Source of the DNA: JAIQFF01 sp963788505
GTDB lineage: Bacteria; Acidobacteriota; Terriglobia; Terriglobales; Acidobacteriaceae
DNA: 64,000 nt
NCBI GenBank assembly: GCA_963788505.1
Contig: CAWBGY010000011.1
Location: 124,001 to 188,000, forward strand
Direction: 5' to 3'
Part shown: in pieces, positions 16,897 through 24,670 of the stretch
Position numbering within the stretch: position 1 is the first letter of the stretch
How the letters are laid out: the number at the start of each line of letters is the position of its first letter
Position numbers and translations under genes: made by a program
The notes under the pieces: generated by a model
Seen by the model: only the letters and a program-made list of their open reading frames with translations
What the model was told of the DNA's origin: nothing
Database searches by the model: none

Positions 16897-17724
16897 TCAG
16901 CTCCGGCCCATCTTCGATTGGCGCGAATGAGAGTTGTGCGCATGGGCGTCGCCGGCCAAGCCGCCGTAACGCCGCTCGCGCTTCTGATATTCCGCGATAC
17001 CTTCCAGTAAGTGCACCCCGCGGAACTCCGGCCACAACGTCGGCGTGACGTAGATTTCCGCATAGGCCAGCTGCCATAACAGGAAGTTGCTGAGCCGCAT
17101 CTCGCCGCTGGTGCGGACCACCAGATCGGGGTCCGGCAAATGCCGGGTGTAAAGGTTCTGCGAAACCGCGTCCTCATCGATGTCCAGATGGTCGAGACCA
17201 CCATTGCTGGCGGCGGCGTCCACGATGGAGCGGAAGGCATCCACCAGTTCGGTGCGCGCGCTGTAATTGAGTGCCAGGGTCAGCACCATGCCGGTGTTGC
17301 CCGCGGTCGCCTCCCGCGCCCAGGCCATCTTCTCCTGTACCGAAGGGGGCAGCTCATGCTGGCGGCCGATGTATTCGAGGCGGATGTTGTTCTTGTTGAG
17401 AGTCGGGACCTCGGCCTTCAGATAGCGGCACAACAGGCCCATCAGGAAATTCACTTCGCTGCGGGGACGCTTCTTCCAGTTCTCTTCCGAAAACGCATAC
17501 AGGGTCAGCCACGGGATCCCGATACGCGCGGCGGTTTCGACGGTCGAGCGCACGGATGCAACTCCGGCGCGGTGTCCGGCCATGCGCGGCAAGTGGCGGC
17601 GGCGCGCCCAGCGGCCGTTGCCGTCCATGATGATGGCGATGTGTTTCGGGAGCCGTTCCGGATGAAGCTGCTGGTAAACTTCCGCTTCCTTGCGATCCAG
17701 CCCGGCAGGAATCGTCGCTTGCAA
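16897..17724 (-). CDS. uppS: Undecaprenyl diphosphate synthase (isoprenyl transferase)
   Basis: A cis-prenyltransferase of 275 residues that builds the C55 lipid carrier for cell-wall synthesis. The catalytic Asp is D34 in IIMDGNGRWA. LTLYAFSEENWKRP-like and DLVVRTSGEMRLSNFLLWQ segments are present with the usual spacing. The start is TTG at 17724 with AGAGG a few bases upstream; no ATG is nearby. The last 25 residues (GGLAGDAHAHNSHSRQSKM) form an unusual His-rich tail beyond the common family end. It heads the uppS-cdsA-dxr-rseP run. Confidence 0.95.
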   Translation of the reverse strand: MQATIPAGLDRKEAEVYQQLHPERLPKHIAIIMDGNGRWARRRHLPRMAGHRAGVASVRSTVETAARIGIPWLTLYAFSEENWKKRPRSEVNFLMGLLCRYLKAEVPTLNKNNIRLEYIGRQHELPPSVQEKMAWAREATAGNTGMVLTLALNYSARTELVDAFRSIVDAAASNGGLDHLDIDEDAVSQNLYTRHLPDPDLVVRTSGEMRLSNFLLWQLAYAEIYVTPTLWPEFRGVHLLEGIAEYQKRERRYGGLAGDAHAHNSHSRQSKMGRS

Positions 17725-17791
17725 GCTAACCTCTGCTGTTTCAAGAAGCTAACATAGGGGGCCAGAGCTTGCAATGATACTAAAGGGGCAC

Positions 17792-17935
17792 CTGTGGGCA
17801 GACACTGCTTGTCCGCCGCCTTTGAATTTGATTCTAGCTGCCAGGAAAGAGTTTTGCTCGCCGCAAGCCTCGACACCTGACATCCGCGAGAAGGTCAAAT
17901 TCAACAGCGGCGGACAAGAGCGTCCGCCCCACATG
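17792..17935. repeat. Family B palindromic repeats in inverted pair (BIME-like)
   Basis: The left copy (17792-17836) reads CTGTGGGCAGACACTGCTTG then TCCGCCGCC plus TTTGAATTTGATT. The right copy (17894-17935) begins with the inverse tail AAATTCAACAGCGGCGGACA and ends CCGCCCCACATG. Their AT-rich tails face inward across about 57 bases. Confidence 0.75.
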
Positions 17936-18001
17936 TACACCGTAGACTCCGGCCGAACTCGGCTGTTCCACCTGGCATGCGGCCCCGCTCGCCGTCACGC
18001 G

Positions 18002-18019
18002 GGCGAGGGCGCCCTCGCC
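18002..18019. repeat. Short perfect palindrome
   Basis: GGCGAGGGCGCCCTCGCC is an 18-base perfect palindrome just after the stop of the HtrA-like gene. It may act as a transcription end or be a relic repeat. Confidence 0.6.
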
Positions 18020-18026
18020 ACACGAA

Positions 18027-19076
18027 TTACCCGGTTGGCGACTCTGCGGGCACGATTTCCAGTTCCAGCTTTTCCGTCCAGCGCAGCACCCTAAGCGAAC
18101 TACTGACACCCACTCGAGCGTCGGTGAGCAGGCGGTGCAGGTCATCCACGCCTGCCACTGGTTTGCCATCCAGTGCGACAATCACGTCGCCTTCCCGTAA
18201 TCCCGCCTGCTGTCCGGGGCTGCCGGCAGTCACGGAAATCACCACCACGCCGGTTTCCTGCGGCAGGTTGTAAAAGCGCACCAGGCGGCGATGCAGGGGC
18301 GTGGTCTGGGCCTCCACTCCAATGTAGCTGCGGCGAATTCTTCCTTCTTGCAGCAGACGTCCGGCCACAAACTTTGCGGTGTTGATCCCGATGGCGAAAC
18401 ACAGCCCTTGCGCGCCCATGATGGTCGCCGTGTTCACTCCGATGACGTGGCCATCGGAAGTTACCAGGGGCCCTCCCGAATTGCCCGGATTGAGCGAAGC
18501 GTCGGTCTGGATCACATCATCAATCATTCGTCCCGAGTAGGAACGCAACGACCGCCCCAGAGCGCTGACCACGCCGGCCGTGACCGTGTACTGGAAGCCG
18601 TAAGGATTTCCAATCGCAATCGCCAGTTGTCCCACCCGCAGCTTCTGCGAATCTCCCAAGGGAGCTGCCACCAGGCTGGGTGCGTCGTTATTGGGGACAT
18701 CCACGCGGACGACGGCCAGGTCCGTCGCCGGATCGTCGCCGATGGTGTGAGCCGGAAAGCGCCGCCCGTCGGCGAATGAGACCTGGATTCGCGTGGCATC
18801 ATGCACCACGTGGCTGTTGGTGAGAATCAGGCCGTCGGGAGTGAACACGAAACCGGATCCGCCACTTTGCCGCTCACGGGGCTCGCCGGAACGGCTTTTC
18901 CCCGACTGGGCAACATCGATCTTGACCACCGACGGGCTGAGTTTCTCGGCGGCGCCGACCACGGCCTGCGAATATGCATCGAGCAGGACGCCATCATTCA
19001 GCGCGCCCTCGCCGGATGTTACCGCCGCCGGCCCGGAATAGCTCGCGAGGGAGAGGGGAACCACTTCTTGATTCAT
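18027..19076 (-). CDS. Trypsin-like serine protease with PDZ domain (HtrA/DegP-like)
   Basis: The 349-residue protein has a complete chymotrypsin-fold catalytic triad: H89 in LTNSHVVHDA, D119 in ATDLAVVRV and S200 in NPGNSGGPL. One PDZ domain follows (about 245-345: YIGVEAQTTPLHRRL, SPGQQAGLREGDVIVALDGKPV). This is the HtrA/DegQ-type layout for quality control of folded proteins. Oddly, no signal peptide or membrane anchor is visible at the N terminus (MNQEVVPLSLASYSGPA), so either it acts in the cytoplasm or the true start is elsewhere. Confidence 0.9.
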   Translation of the reverse strand: MNQEVVPLSLASYSGPAAVTSGEGALNDGVLLDAYSQAVVGAAEKLSPSVVKIDVAQSGKSRSGEPRERQSGGSGFVFTPDGLILTNSHVVHDATRIQVSFADGRRFPAHTIGDDPATDLAVVRVDVPNNDAPSLVAAPLGDSQKLRVGQLAIAIGNPYGFQYTVTAGVVSALGRSLRSYSGRMIDDVIQTDASLNPGNSGGPLVTSDGHVIGVNTATIMGAQGLCFAIGINTAKFVAGRLLQEGRIRRSYIGVEAQTTPLHRRLVRFYNLPQETGVVVISVTAGSPGQQAGLREGDVIVALDGKPVAGVDDLHRLLTDARVGVSSSLRVLRWTEKLELEIVPAESPTG

Positions 19077-19137
19077 GCCTGCTAGATGAAAAAAACCGTG
19101 CCCCGGATTCAGGGGTCAGCACATCCCGCACCCGCCT

Positions 19138-19200
19138 GTCATCCTGAGCGCAGGATTTGCTTTCGTTTACGAAAGCAAATCCGGAGCCGAAGGACCCCTA
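19138..19200 (+). repeat. Variable-core hairpin repeat, family C (copy 2)
   Basis: The arms are GTCATCCTGAGCG and CGAAGGACCCCTA. The core GGATTTGCTTTCG (19153-19165) pairs perfectly over 13 bp with CGAAAGCAAATCC (19170-19182). It is the left member of an inverted pair with 19471-19533. Confidence 0.85.
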
Positions 19201-19213
19201 CCTGTGAATGTGG

Positions 19214-19500
19214 TGCCTGCAGCTTGGTGGTGGACAGTGAATATTAAAGAACCGCTTTGCAGTGTCCCCGTAAGCGATAGTGTCCTTCGACTCCGCTGCG
19301 AGCATATTGTGCCTGCAGCTTGGTGGTGGACAGTGAATATTAAAGAACCGCTTTGCAGTGTCCGTGCAAGCGATAGGGATCCTTCGACTCCGCTGCGAGC
19401 ATATTGTGCCCGCAGCTTGGTTGTGGACAGTGAATATCAGAGAACCGCACTGCAGCATCCGTGCAACCGCTAGGGGTCCTTCGACTCCGTTGCGGCTTCG
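19214..19500. repeat. Three tandem copies of a 96-base unit
   Basis: Units start at 19214, 19310 and 19406 (TGCCTGCAGCTTGG or a close variant). Each contains GGACAGTGAATAT..AGAACCGC and then a degraded family C arm (TCCTTCGACTCCG). The last unit runs into the full family C copy at 19471. The unit length equals a hairpin arm plus spacer, suggesting tandem expansion of an element. The ORFs across it on both strands are repeat artefacts. Confidence 0.8.
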
Positions 19501-19533
19501 CGGCGCGAAGCCGCACCTCCGCTCAGGATGACA
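19471..19533 (-). repeat. Variable-core hairpin repeat, family C (copy 3)
   Basis: Arms TAGGGGTCCTTCGACT and CGCTCAGGATGACA enclose TGCGGCTTCGC (19491-19501) and GCGAAGCCGCA (19505-19515), an 11-bp perfect stem with a 3-base loop. Confidence 0.85.
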
Positions 19534-19536
19534 GGG

Positions 19537-20031
19537 CTACTGCTTGGATCGCAGTCGCGTGGCCGCGGTGGGCAAGATACAGGCGTTGGAAGCGTTCGCC
19601 AGAGAGTGCTGGAGGGCCGCACCCACTGCGGAAAGCTCCTCCGGGTTCATGAGCCTCTGCATACCTTCAAACAGCTCGCGTTCTTCCTTGCGAATATGGG
19701 ACGCCAGTTTTTCCACCAGGACCTGTAATCCTGCCAGGTGCAGGGTGCGAGTGGCCGCGCGAGAAAAGAAATCACGCAGCAAGACGTGTCCGGTGACAAG
19801 TTCCTGGACCAGAGGCTGCAGCTCCGGAAAGCGCGCGGCCACCGGAAACAGCTCTTTCTCTTCAGCGGCAAAATGAAAAGTGATCTCCTGCTCGAACATC
19901 TGCTGAATCTCCGCTTGCCATGCCTCCAGATCGACCTCGCCCGACTGGAGGGCGCGGTCCAGACGCACACACAACGCCAGGCAATGCTGGTGTTGGTGCG
20001 AGAGAGGAATCAGGTTCTTGTCGCGGAGCAT
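19537..20031 (-). CDS. Hemerythrin/HHE cation-binding domain protein
   Basis: A 164-residue four-helix-bundle protein of the hemerythrin/HHE type. Diiron ligand candidates are in LSHQHQHCLAL (helix 1), EITFHFAAEEKELFPV (helix 2), LVTGHVLLRDFF (helix 3) and LASHIRKEERELFEGM (helix 4), with the expected H and E spacing. Such cytosolic proteins sense or store oxygen, NO or iron. The last 25 residues (SLANASNACILPTAATRLRSK) lie beyond the domain. Confidence 0.88.
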   Translation of the reverse strand: MLRDKNLIPLSHQHQHCLALCVRLDRALQSGEVDLEAWQAEIQQMFEQEITFHFAAEEKELFPVAARFPELQPLVQELVTGHVLLRDFFSRAATRTLHLAGLQVLVEKLASHIRKEERELFEGMQRLMNPEELSAVGAALQHSLANASNACILPTAATRLRSKQ

Positions 20032-20129
20032 GTTTACCTATTGTCGGCGCAGCCTGGCCATAGCGCAACCGAGGCCGCGCCACGCCTGGTGACGCTCGTC
20101 ACTTGGATGAAGGGAACAGGAGACTGGAT

Positions 20130-20972
20130 TCAGGCACTGGCGGTCACAGCCTCGGCCTCTTCCTTTACTGCCGGCCGCAGGGTCAGCCAGTCGGTTCGCA
20201 CGCTGTCCCATTCCTGGATCAATATCCCGTAGGACTCGAAGAAACGGCGAATTTGGGCCCGCTCCCAGCCCACCGTTTCTTCCAGGATGGGCCCGAGAAC
20301 GGCGAGGGCGTTGGTGCTAAGCACGGTTCTCCTCGCGATCTGAGAGATGTGCTTGGCTTCCGATACCGCAATGGTAAATCCGTCCCGCAGCTTGACGTGC
20401 AGCATCACGTTGATGTCGGAGCTGCCATCGCCGGTGTAAATGATGTGGTCCGGCCCGATCTGCAACTCCGCCTGTAACTGGTCGAGGGCCGCTACTTTGC
20501 CATAGCCGGCGGTGGCCCGCACCAGACTTTCGATCTCGCCGGATGGGTTGTAAACAAATTCGGTGCCGTAAATGTGGTCCCGGGGAACGATTCCCTCCAG
20601 CGCCGACTGGATCACTTCCACCGGGGACGCGGAAATCACATAGAAGTCGAAGTGATAGCCATCCACTCCGTTCTTCAGCACCTGGTAGAGCAGCTCGATA
20701 TTCTCTTTCAGGCGGATGTTCTTGCCGACTTCGTACAGATGCTGTTTGCGTACTTTCTTGCGGAACTCCGGGTCATGCAGCAACAGGTAAGACAACTCCG
20801 CCCCCTGCTGCACCAGGTTCAGCTTGGCCATGCCCTGAGCCTTACGTTCAAATTCCGCGGTCGGAATGCCGACCAGCTCACTCAATACATACCCGGAATC
20901 ATCGAAAGTAAGGGTCTGGTCAAAGTCGCTGGCAAAAAGGTAACGCTTCAAAGGTTTGTCGCTCATGGGCAT
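20130..20972 (-). CDS. HAD-superfamily phosphatase (PSP-like)
   Basis: This 280-residue protein carries HAD motif I as DFDQTLT (D16 nucleophile, D18 acid/base), motif II as VISASP (about 130), and motif IV as YTGDGSSDINVM. The cap region after motif I is helical, as in phosphoserine phosphatase-like enzymes. The substrate is not evident. ATG 20972 is preferred because CAGGGGA precedes it and the family N terminus begins there; the longer reading to 21065 adds unrelated residues. Confidence 0.85.
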   Translation of the reverse strand: MPMSDKPLKRYLFASDFDQTLTFDDSGYVLSELVGIPTAEFERKAQGMAKLNLVQQGAELSYLLLHDPEFRKKVRKQHLYEVGKNIRLKENIELLYQVLKNGVDGYHFDFYVISASPVEVIQSALEGIVPRDHIYGTEFVYNPSGEIESLVRATAGYGKVAALDQLQAELQIGPDHIIYTGDGSSDINVMLHVKLRDGFTIAVSEAKHISQIARRTVLSTNALAVLGPILEETVGWERAQIRRFFESYGILIQEWDSVRTDWLTLRPAVKEEAEAVTASA

Positions 20973-21245
20973 ATTAGATTCCCCTGAGACCCGGATGGCC
21001 CATAAATAACATCGATAGCGAGTATTACCAAAGTGATAACGGGTTGAGGTATGTAAAGCAGCCATTTAGCTGCATCGGACCCGTCGACTGGCCTGGAAAG
21101 ACTGGAGTTGCAGGGGATTTGCTCGTTTACTTCGTGATGGTTGCGGGAACACGCGCACACAACCCCTCGTGCCTTTACTAATCTCTGCCTACCATTGAGA
21201 ATGGATACATCAACTGGACAGCGGGCAACAGGAGCAGGTTTAACT

Positions 21246-21428
21246 ATGGCAGCTACCGGAGAACTCATCCGCCTCATCAACTACGTCGACGACATCAACA
21301 CCACGCTGCGCCGCATCAGTGCAGCCATCCCCATGATGGACGCGGATGAACGTAAGCGTCTTGCCGAAAACATTCGCTCCGCCAGCACCAACCTCAATTC
21401 TGTCCTGGGACAATTGGAAAAGGGATAG
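21246..21428 (+). CDS. Small helical protein of unknown function
   Basis: A 60-residue acidic, fully helical protein (MAATGELIRLINYVDDINTT, later AIPMMDADERKRLAENI and SASTNLNSVLGQLEKG). It lies two bases before the downstream dehydrogenase-like gene and is probably cotranscribed with it. GGAG lies upstream of ATG 21246. I do not recognise a family. Longer starts at 21141 or 21201 are possible but would add low-complexity residues. Confidence 0.6.
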   Translation: MAATGELIRLINYVDDINTTLRRISAAIPMMDADERKRLAENIRSASTNLNSVLGQLEKG

Positions 21429-21430
21429 TC

Positions 21431-22000
21431 GTGCCTGAGGTTCGGACCATCGCCGTTATCGGCGCCGGCCGGGTGGGCCGAAGCATCGCGCAGCTGGCGG
21501 CCAGGGGCGGCTATCGCACGATTCTGGAAGATTTGCTGCCCAACGCCTTGCGCCGGGCGGAGAGCGAAATCCGCTTCCACTTTGACCGGGCCGTAGAATC
21601 GCATGTGGTTTCCTCTGCCGTCGCCCAGGCTGCATTCTCTCGTCTGGAATTCGCCGGCACTGTGGAAGACGCTGCCCGCCAGGCGGACCTGGTGATCGAG
21701 GCGGTCCCGGAAGAACTGGAATCGAAGATCGAGATCTTTACCCTGCTCGACAAGATCTGCCGCCCCGCCACGATCCTGGCTTCCCATCTTTGTTCGCTCA
21801 GCATCACTGAGATTTCCCGAGTAACCTATCGCGCCCGGAATTGTTTGGGCATGCATTTCGCTGAACCGGTGGACCTCGAGAAGAGGCTGGAAATCATTCG
21901 CGGTCAGGAGACCAGCGATGACACCCTTGCCACCGCGGTGGAAGTAGGCAGGCAAATGGGCAAGCAGATTGTAGTGGTCGAGGACCTGGCAGCGGTGTAG
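21431..22000 (+). CDS. 3-hydroxyacyl-CoA dehydrogenase NAD-binding domain protein (C-terminal domain absent)
   Basis: The 189-residue product has the Rossmann nucleotide-binding motif IAVIGAGRVGRSIAQLAARG at residues 7-26, then DLVIEAVPEELESKIEIF and ASHLCSLSITEIS, which match the NAD-binding half of 3-hydroxyacyl-CoA dehydrogenases. The C-terminal dimerisation domain of the 280-residue enzymes is missing: the usual PGF-x-x-NR segment that opens it is not found before the stop. Start is GTG 21431. Either it is a short stand-alone form or a truncated gene. A palindromic terminator follows. Confidence 0.8.
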   Translation: MPEVRTIAVIGAGRVGRSIAQLAARGGYRTILEDLLPNALRRAESEIRFHFDRAVESHVVSSAVAQAAFSRLEFAGTVEDAARQADLVIEAVPEELESKIEIFTLLDKICRPATILASHLCSLSITEISRVTYRARNCLGMHFAEPVDLEKRLEIIRGQETSDDTLATAVEVGRQMGKQIVVVEDLAAV

Positions 22001-22024
22001 CGCCGGCGTCTGGCCTGAAAACGT

Positions 22025-22052
22025 GTGGGGCGGACAAGAGTGTCCGCCCCAC
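22025..22052. terminator. Palindrome between convergent genes (family B related)
   Basis: GTGGGGCGGACA and TGTCCGCCCCAC form a perfect 12-bp stem with an AGAG loop. It lies between two convergent genes and could stop transcription from both sides. Its core matches the family B repeats, so it is probably a REP doubling as a terminator. Confidence 0.6.
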
Positions 22053-22060
22053 ATAGGATC

Positions 22061-23128
22061 CTACTTGTTGATGTCCTCCTTCGCCTCCAGCCGCTTGGCG
22101 AACGCCAGTAACGGCTGCTTTTGACCGTCCGGCGCGGCTGCCGCGGCCGCCTTCATTTCCGTGGCCGCGTTCGTGAAGTCCCCCTGCGCGGAATACATGC
22201 GGGACAAACCAACGTGCACGATCCACTGATCAGGATTCTTCTTCGCATTTTCGCGGAAGATGGCGAACGCCTCAGTCTGCTTGCCGTCAATTTGCAGCTG
22301 GCGGGCATAGGAGTGGAGCTGGTTTGCATTGGCCATGCTGAGCGCCTTGTTTCGCGCCGTCGAGGCCTCATCTTTCCGGCCCAACATGTCCAGGATTCGA
22401 GACTTGGTCATGAAGTTGTCATAGCGCGCTTCGCTCTCAATCGATCGGTCGGAATACTTCAGCGCCTCTTCCAGATCGATCTTTTCCTGGAGCAGATAGT
22501 TGGCCGCATCGTCCCATCCGTCCCAGGCGTACTGGGCCAGCCCGCGCAGCTGATTGTGCAGGTTCTGCTCCACGATTTCGTGGGTATTCAGGCCGACTTT
22601 GAATGGGACGGCAACCTTCTCCCAGCGCAGCGTGATCACCGAGGAATCCGGAGTCACATCGTCGAAGTCATAGGTGAGTGCTTCGTGCATGTCCGTCGTC
22701 TGGGGCTTGACCGTGACCCGAAGCGCGTCCTCGGCCTGGTCGTAGGTGAAACTGCCCCACGAAGTAGAGTTCCTGGAGAAAATCACGGTCCATTCATTTT
22801 CGCCCGGAATCATATGCAGGCCGTAAGTACCCTTGGCCAGAGCCTGGCCTTCGATCGTCACCGGATCGCTAAACTGAATCGTCGTATTTTCGTTCGCTCC
22901 CGCCCGCCAGACCTGACCGTAGGGCACAAGACCGCCCCAGATTTTCCGCTTGTTCACCATCGGGCGGTGATAGTTGATGGTGACATCGGTAATTCCAATC
23001 CGTTGCGTGACTACCGCATGCTGGCTGGCCCGGGGCAGATCCAGAACGAAGGATTGCGCATGGCCCACTGCTCCCAGCAGCAACAAGCCTTCCATCACAC
23101 ACAGAGAACGCACAAGTAGCTTGAACAC
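22061..23128 (-). CDS. Secreted DUF2911 domain protein with TPR-like C terminus
   Basis: A 355-residue protein with a signal peptide (MFKLLVRSLCVMEGLLLLGAVGHA), then a DUF2911 domain (about 25-185: ASQHAVVTQRIGITDVTINY, VWRAGANENTTIQFSDPV, KGTYGLHMIPGENEWTVIF). The second half (200-355) is helical and TPR-like (DNFMTKSRILDMLGRKDEAS, KKNPDQWIVHVGLSRMY). DUF2911 proteins are common in Acidobacteriota and Bacteroidota; the function is unknown. The start is GTG 23128, preceded by GGGAGG eight bases upstream; a longer reading to 23440 is not supported. Confidence 0.82.
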   Translation of the reverse strand: MFKLLVRSLCVMEGLLLLGAVGHAQSFVLDLPRASQHAVVTQRIGITDVTINYHRPMVNKRKIWGGLVPYGQVWRAGANENTTIQFSDPVTIEGQALAKGTYGLHMIPGENEWTVIFSRNSTSWGSFTYDQAEDALRVTVKPQTTDMHEALTYDFDDVTPDSSVITLRWEKVAVPFKVGLNTHEIVEQNLHNQLRGLAQYAWDGWDDAANYLLQEKIDLEEALKYSDRSIESEARYDNFMTKSRILDMLGRKDEASTARNKALSMANANQLHSYARQLQIDGKQTEAFAIFRENAKKNPDQWIVHVGLSRMYSAQGDFTNAATEMKAAAAAAPDGQKQPLLAFAKRLEAKEDINK

Positions 23129-23420
23129 GGTGAAAACCTCCCGATCTGAGATGTGTTTGTTATGAGAAATCGAACCCGGCCTGGACCCGTCAGAACGGTC
23201 GTTTAGACGCCGTGCCCCCAACCTGGTTAGCACCGTAGACGGGGCGGCACGGCGTCGGCAAAAAATGGGGCTATCCTTTCGCCCTGCAACACGGTCTAAC
23301 GACAGAACGCACGAAATTGCGGGAACCTGCGGCCCTCTCGCGCCGTACCAGACAGGGAAGGTTGTGGGGTCGGAAACTGTCTGAAAATCGCCACTCCCCG
23401 CTCGCCGCGGCGCGAAGCTT

Positions 23421-24668
23421 ATGAACGTGCTTTTCGACATCGTTCGTCAGTCCCTGGCCACCCTCTGGGCGCACAAGCTGCGCTCGTTCCTGACCATGTT
23501 CGGCATCGCCTGGGGCGTAGGCTCGCTGTTATTGCTGGTGGGTTTGGGGGAAGGCTTTCGCAGCGGCCAGGTGCGGAACCTGGCAACCCTGGGTCAGGAC
23601 ATCATGTTCACCTTCCCCGGGAGAATTCCGGCGGTGGCGGGAAATTTGCAGTCCGGCCAGACCTATCACTTTACCTACGAAGATTATCTTGCCATCCGCA
23701 ATGAAGCCCGTAGCCTGCGCGCCTTGTCGCCTGTCATCAACCGCGAGGACATCCGCGCGGTGAGCGACTACGGTTCGACCAACGGTCAAGTATTCGGGGT
23801 GACACCGGAATATAACCAGATCCGCACCGTGCCCATCGGTACGGGCCGCTGGCTCAACGACCAGGACAACAGCGAACACCGCCGGGTAGCAGTAGTCGGC
23901 TGGGAGCTGCTGAAGAATGTCTTCCCCGGACGTCCAGCGGTGGGCGCGACCATGCTGCTGAACGGTATTCGCTTCGACGTGATCGGGGTGCTGGCCAAAG
24001 TGGGGAAGGACGGCAACAACGGCACCAACGCCCGCATTTTCGTTCCGGTTGAGACCATGCGCAGCCTGTTTCCCCTGAAGCAGGAGAACTCGGAGGGCGC
24101 GCTTTCGTTTATCAACTATCGGCCCCTGAACAAGGCCGAGCACCTGCGCTCCAAGGCGGAGATTCACCAGATCATTGCCCGCCGCCACGGCTTCGATCCC
24201 AAAGCGGAAGATGCTTTCGAGGACTGGGACACGATTGAAAACTCGCAACGCGTCGACAAGATATTCGACGCCATGGATTATTTTCTCGGGGTGGTGGGAT
24301 TCGTGACTCTGGCCCTGGGGGCGATTGGCATTGTCAATATCATGCTGGTCTCGGTCGCCGAGCGCACCCGGGAGATTGGCCTGCGCAAGGCCTTGGGCGC
24401 CACCTATCGGAATATTCTGACCCAGTTCTTCATCGAGGGCGCATTCCTCACCATCTTCAGCGGCGGCATTGGGCTTTTGATCTCGACTGCATTCGTGACC
24501 GCGTTGGCGCAGTTGCCGGCTCCGCAGGGATTCGACACGCCCCGCATCGTGCCCATGTCCGCGATTGCGGCGATTTTGTCCCTGGCGATTGCCGGCATTG
24601 TGGCGGGAATTTATCCGGCGCGGAAAGCGGCGTTGCTGGCGCCGGTTGAAGCCATGAGGCAGGAATAA
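23421..24668 (+). CDS. ABC transporter permease, MacB/FtsX type
   Basis: The 415-residue protein has the MacB-like layout: N-terminal membrane helix (about 20-40: LRSFLTMFGIAWGVGSLLLLVG), a large periplasmic domain (45-280) and three C-terminal membrane helices with the FtsX signature (NIMLVSVAERTREIGLRKALGA). The family drives mechanotransmission for efflux, or lipoprotein or toxin handling. It lies two bases before a second permease of the same type. No ATPase gene is adjacent, so the partner must be encoded elsewhere. Confidence 0.9.
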   Translation: MNVLFDIVRQSLATLWAHKLRSFLTMFGIAWGVGSLLLLVGLGEGFRSGQVRNLATLGQDIMFTFPGRIPAVAGNLQSGQTYHFTYEDYLAIRNEARSLRALSPVINREDIRAVSDYGSTNGQVFGVTPEYNQIRTVPIGTGRWLNDQDNSEHRRVAVVGWELLKNVFPGRPAVGATMLLNGIRFDVIGVLAKVGKDGNNGTNARIFVPVETMRSLFPLKQENSEGALSFINYRPLNKAEHLRSKAEIHQIIARRHGFDPKAEDAFEDWDTIENSQRVDKIFDAMDYFLGVVGFVTLALGAIGIVNIMLVSVAERTREIGLRKALGATYRNILTQFFIEGAFLTIFSGGIGLLISTAFVTALAQLPAPQGFDTPRIVPMSAIAAILSLAIAGIVAGIYPARKAALLAPVEAMRQE

Positions 24669-24670
24669 CC

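Larger units (their letters stand above)
17725..18026. other. Intergenic region carrying a family B inverted pair
   Basis: No gene is seen. This gap separates uppS and the HtrA-like gene. Most of it is a BIME-like inverted pair plus a small palindrome at 18002-18019. Confidence 0.7.

Noticed and set aside
19198..19473. Frames of about 90 residues on both strands
   Set aside because: Both are translations of the 96-base tandem repeat, and show the same threefold repetition.
19214..19500. Possible CRISPR array
   Set aside because: The units are near-identical along their whole 96 bases with no unique spacers, and no cas genes are nearby.
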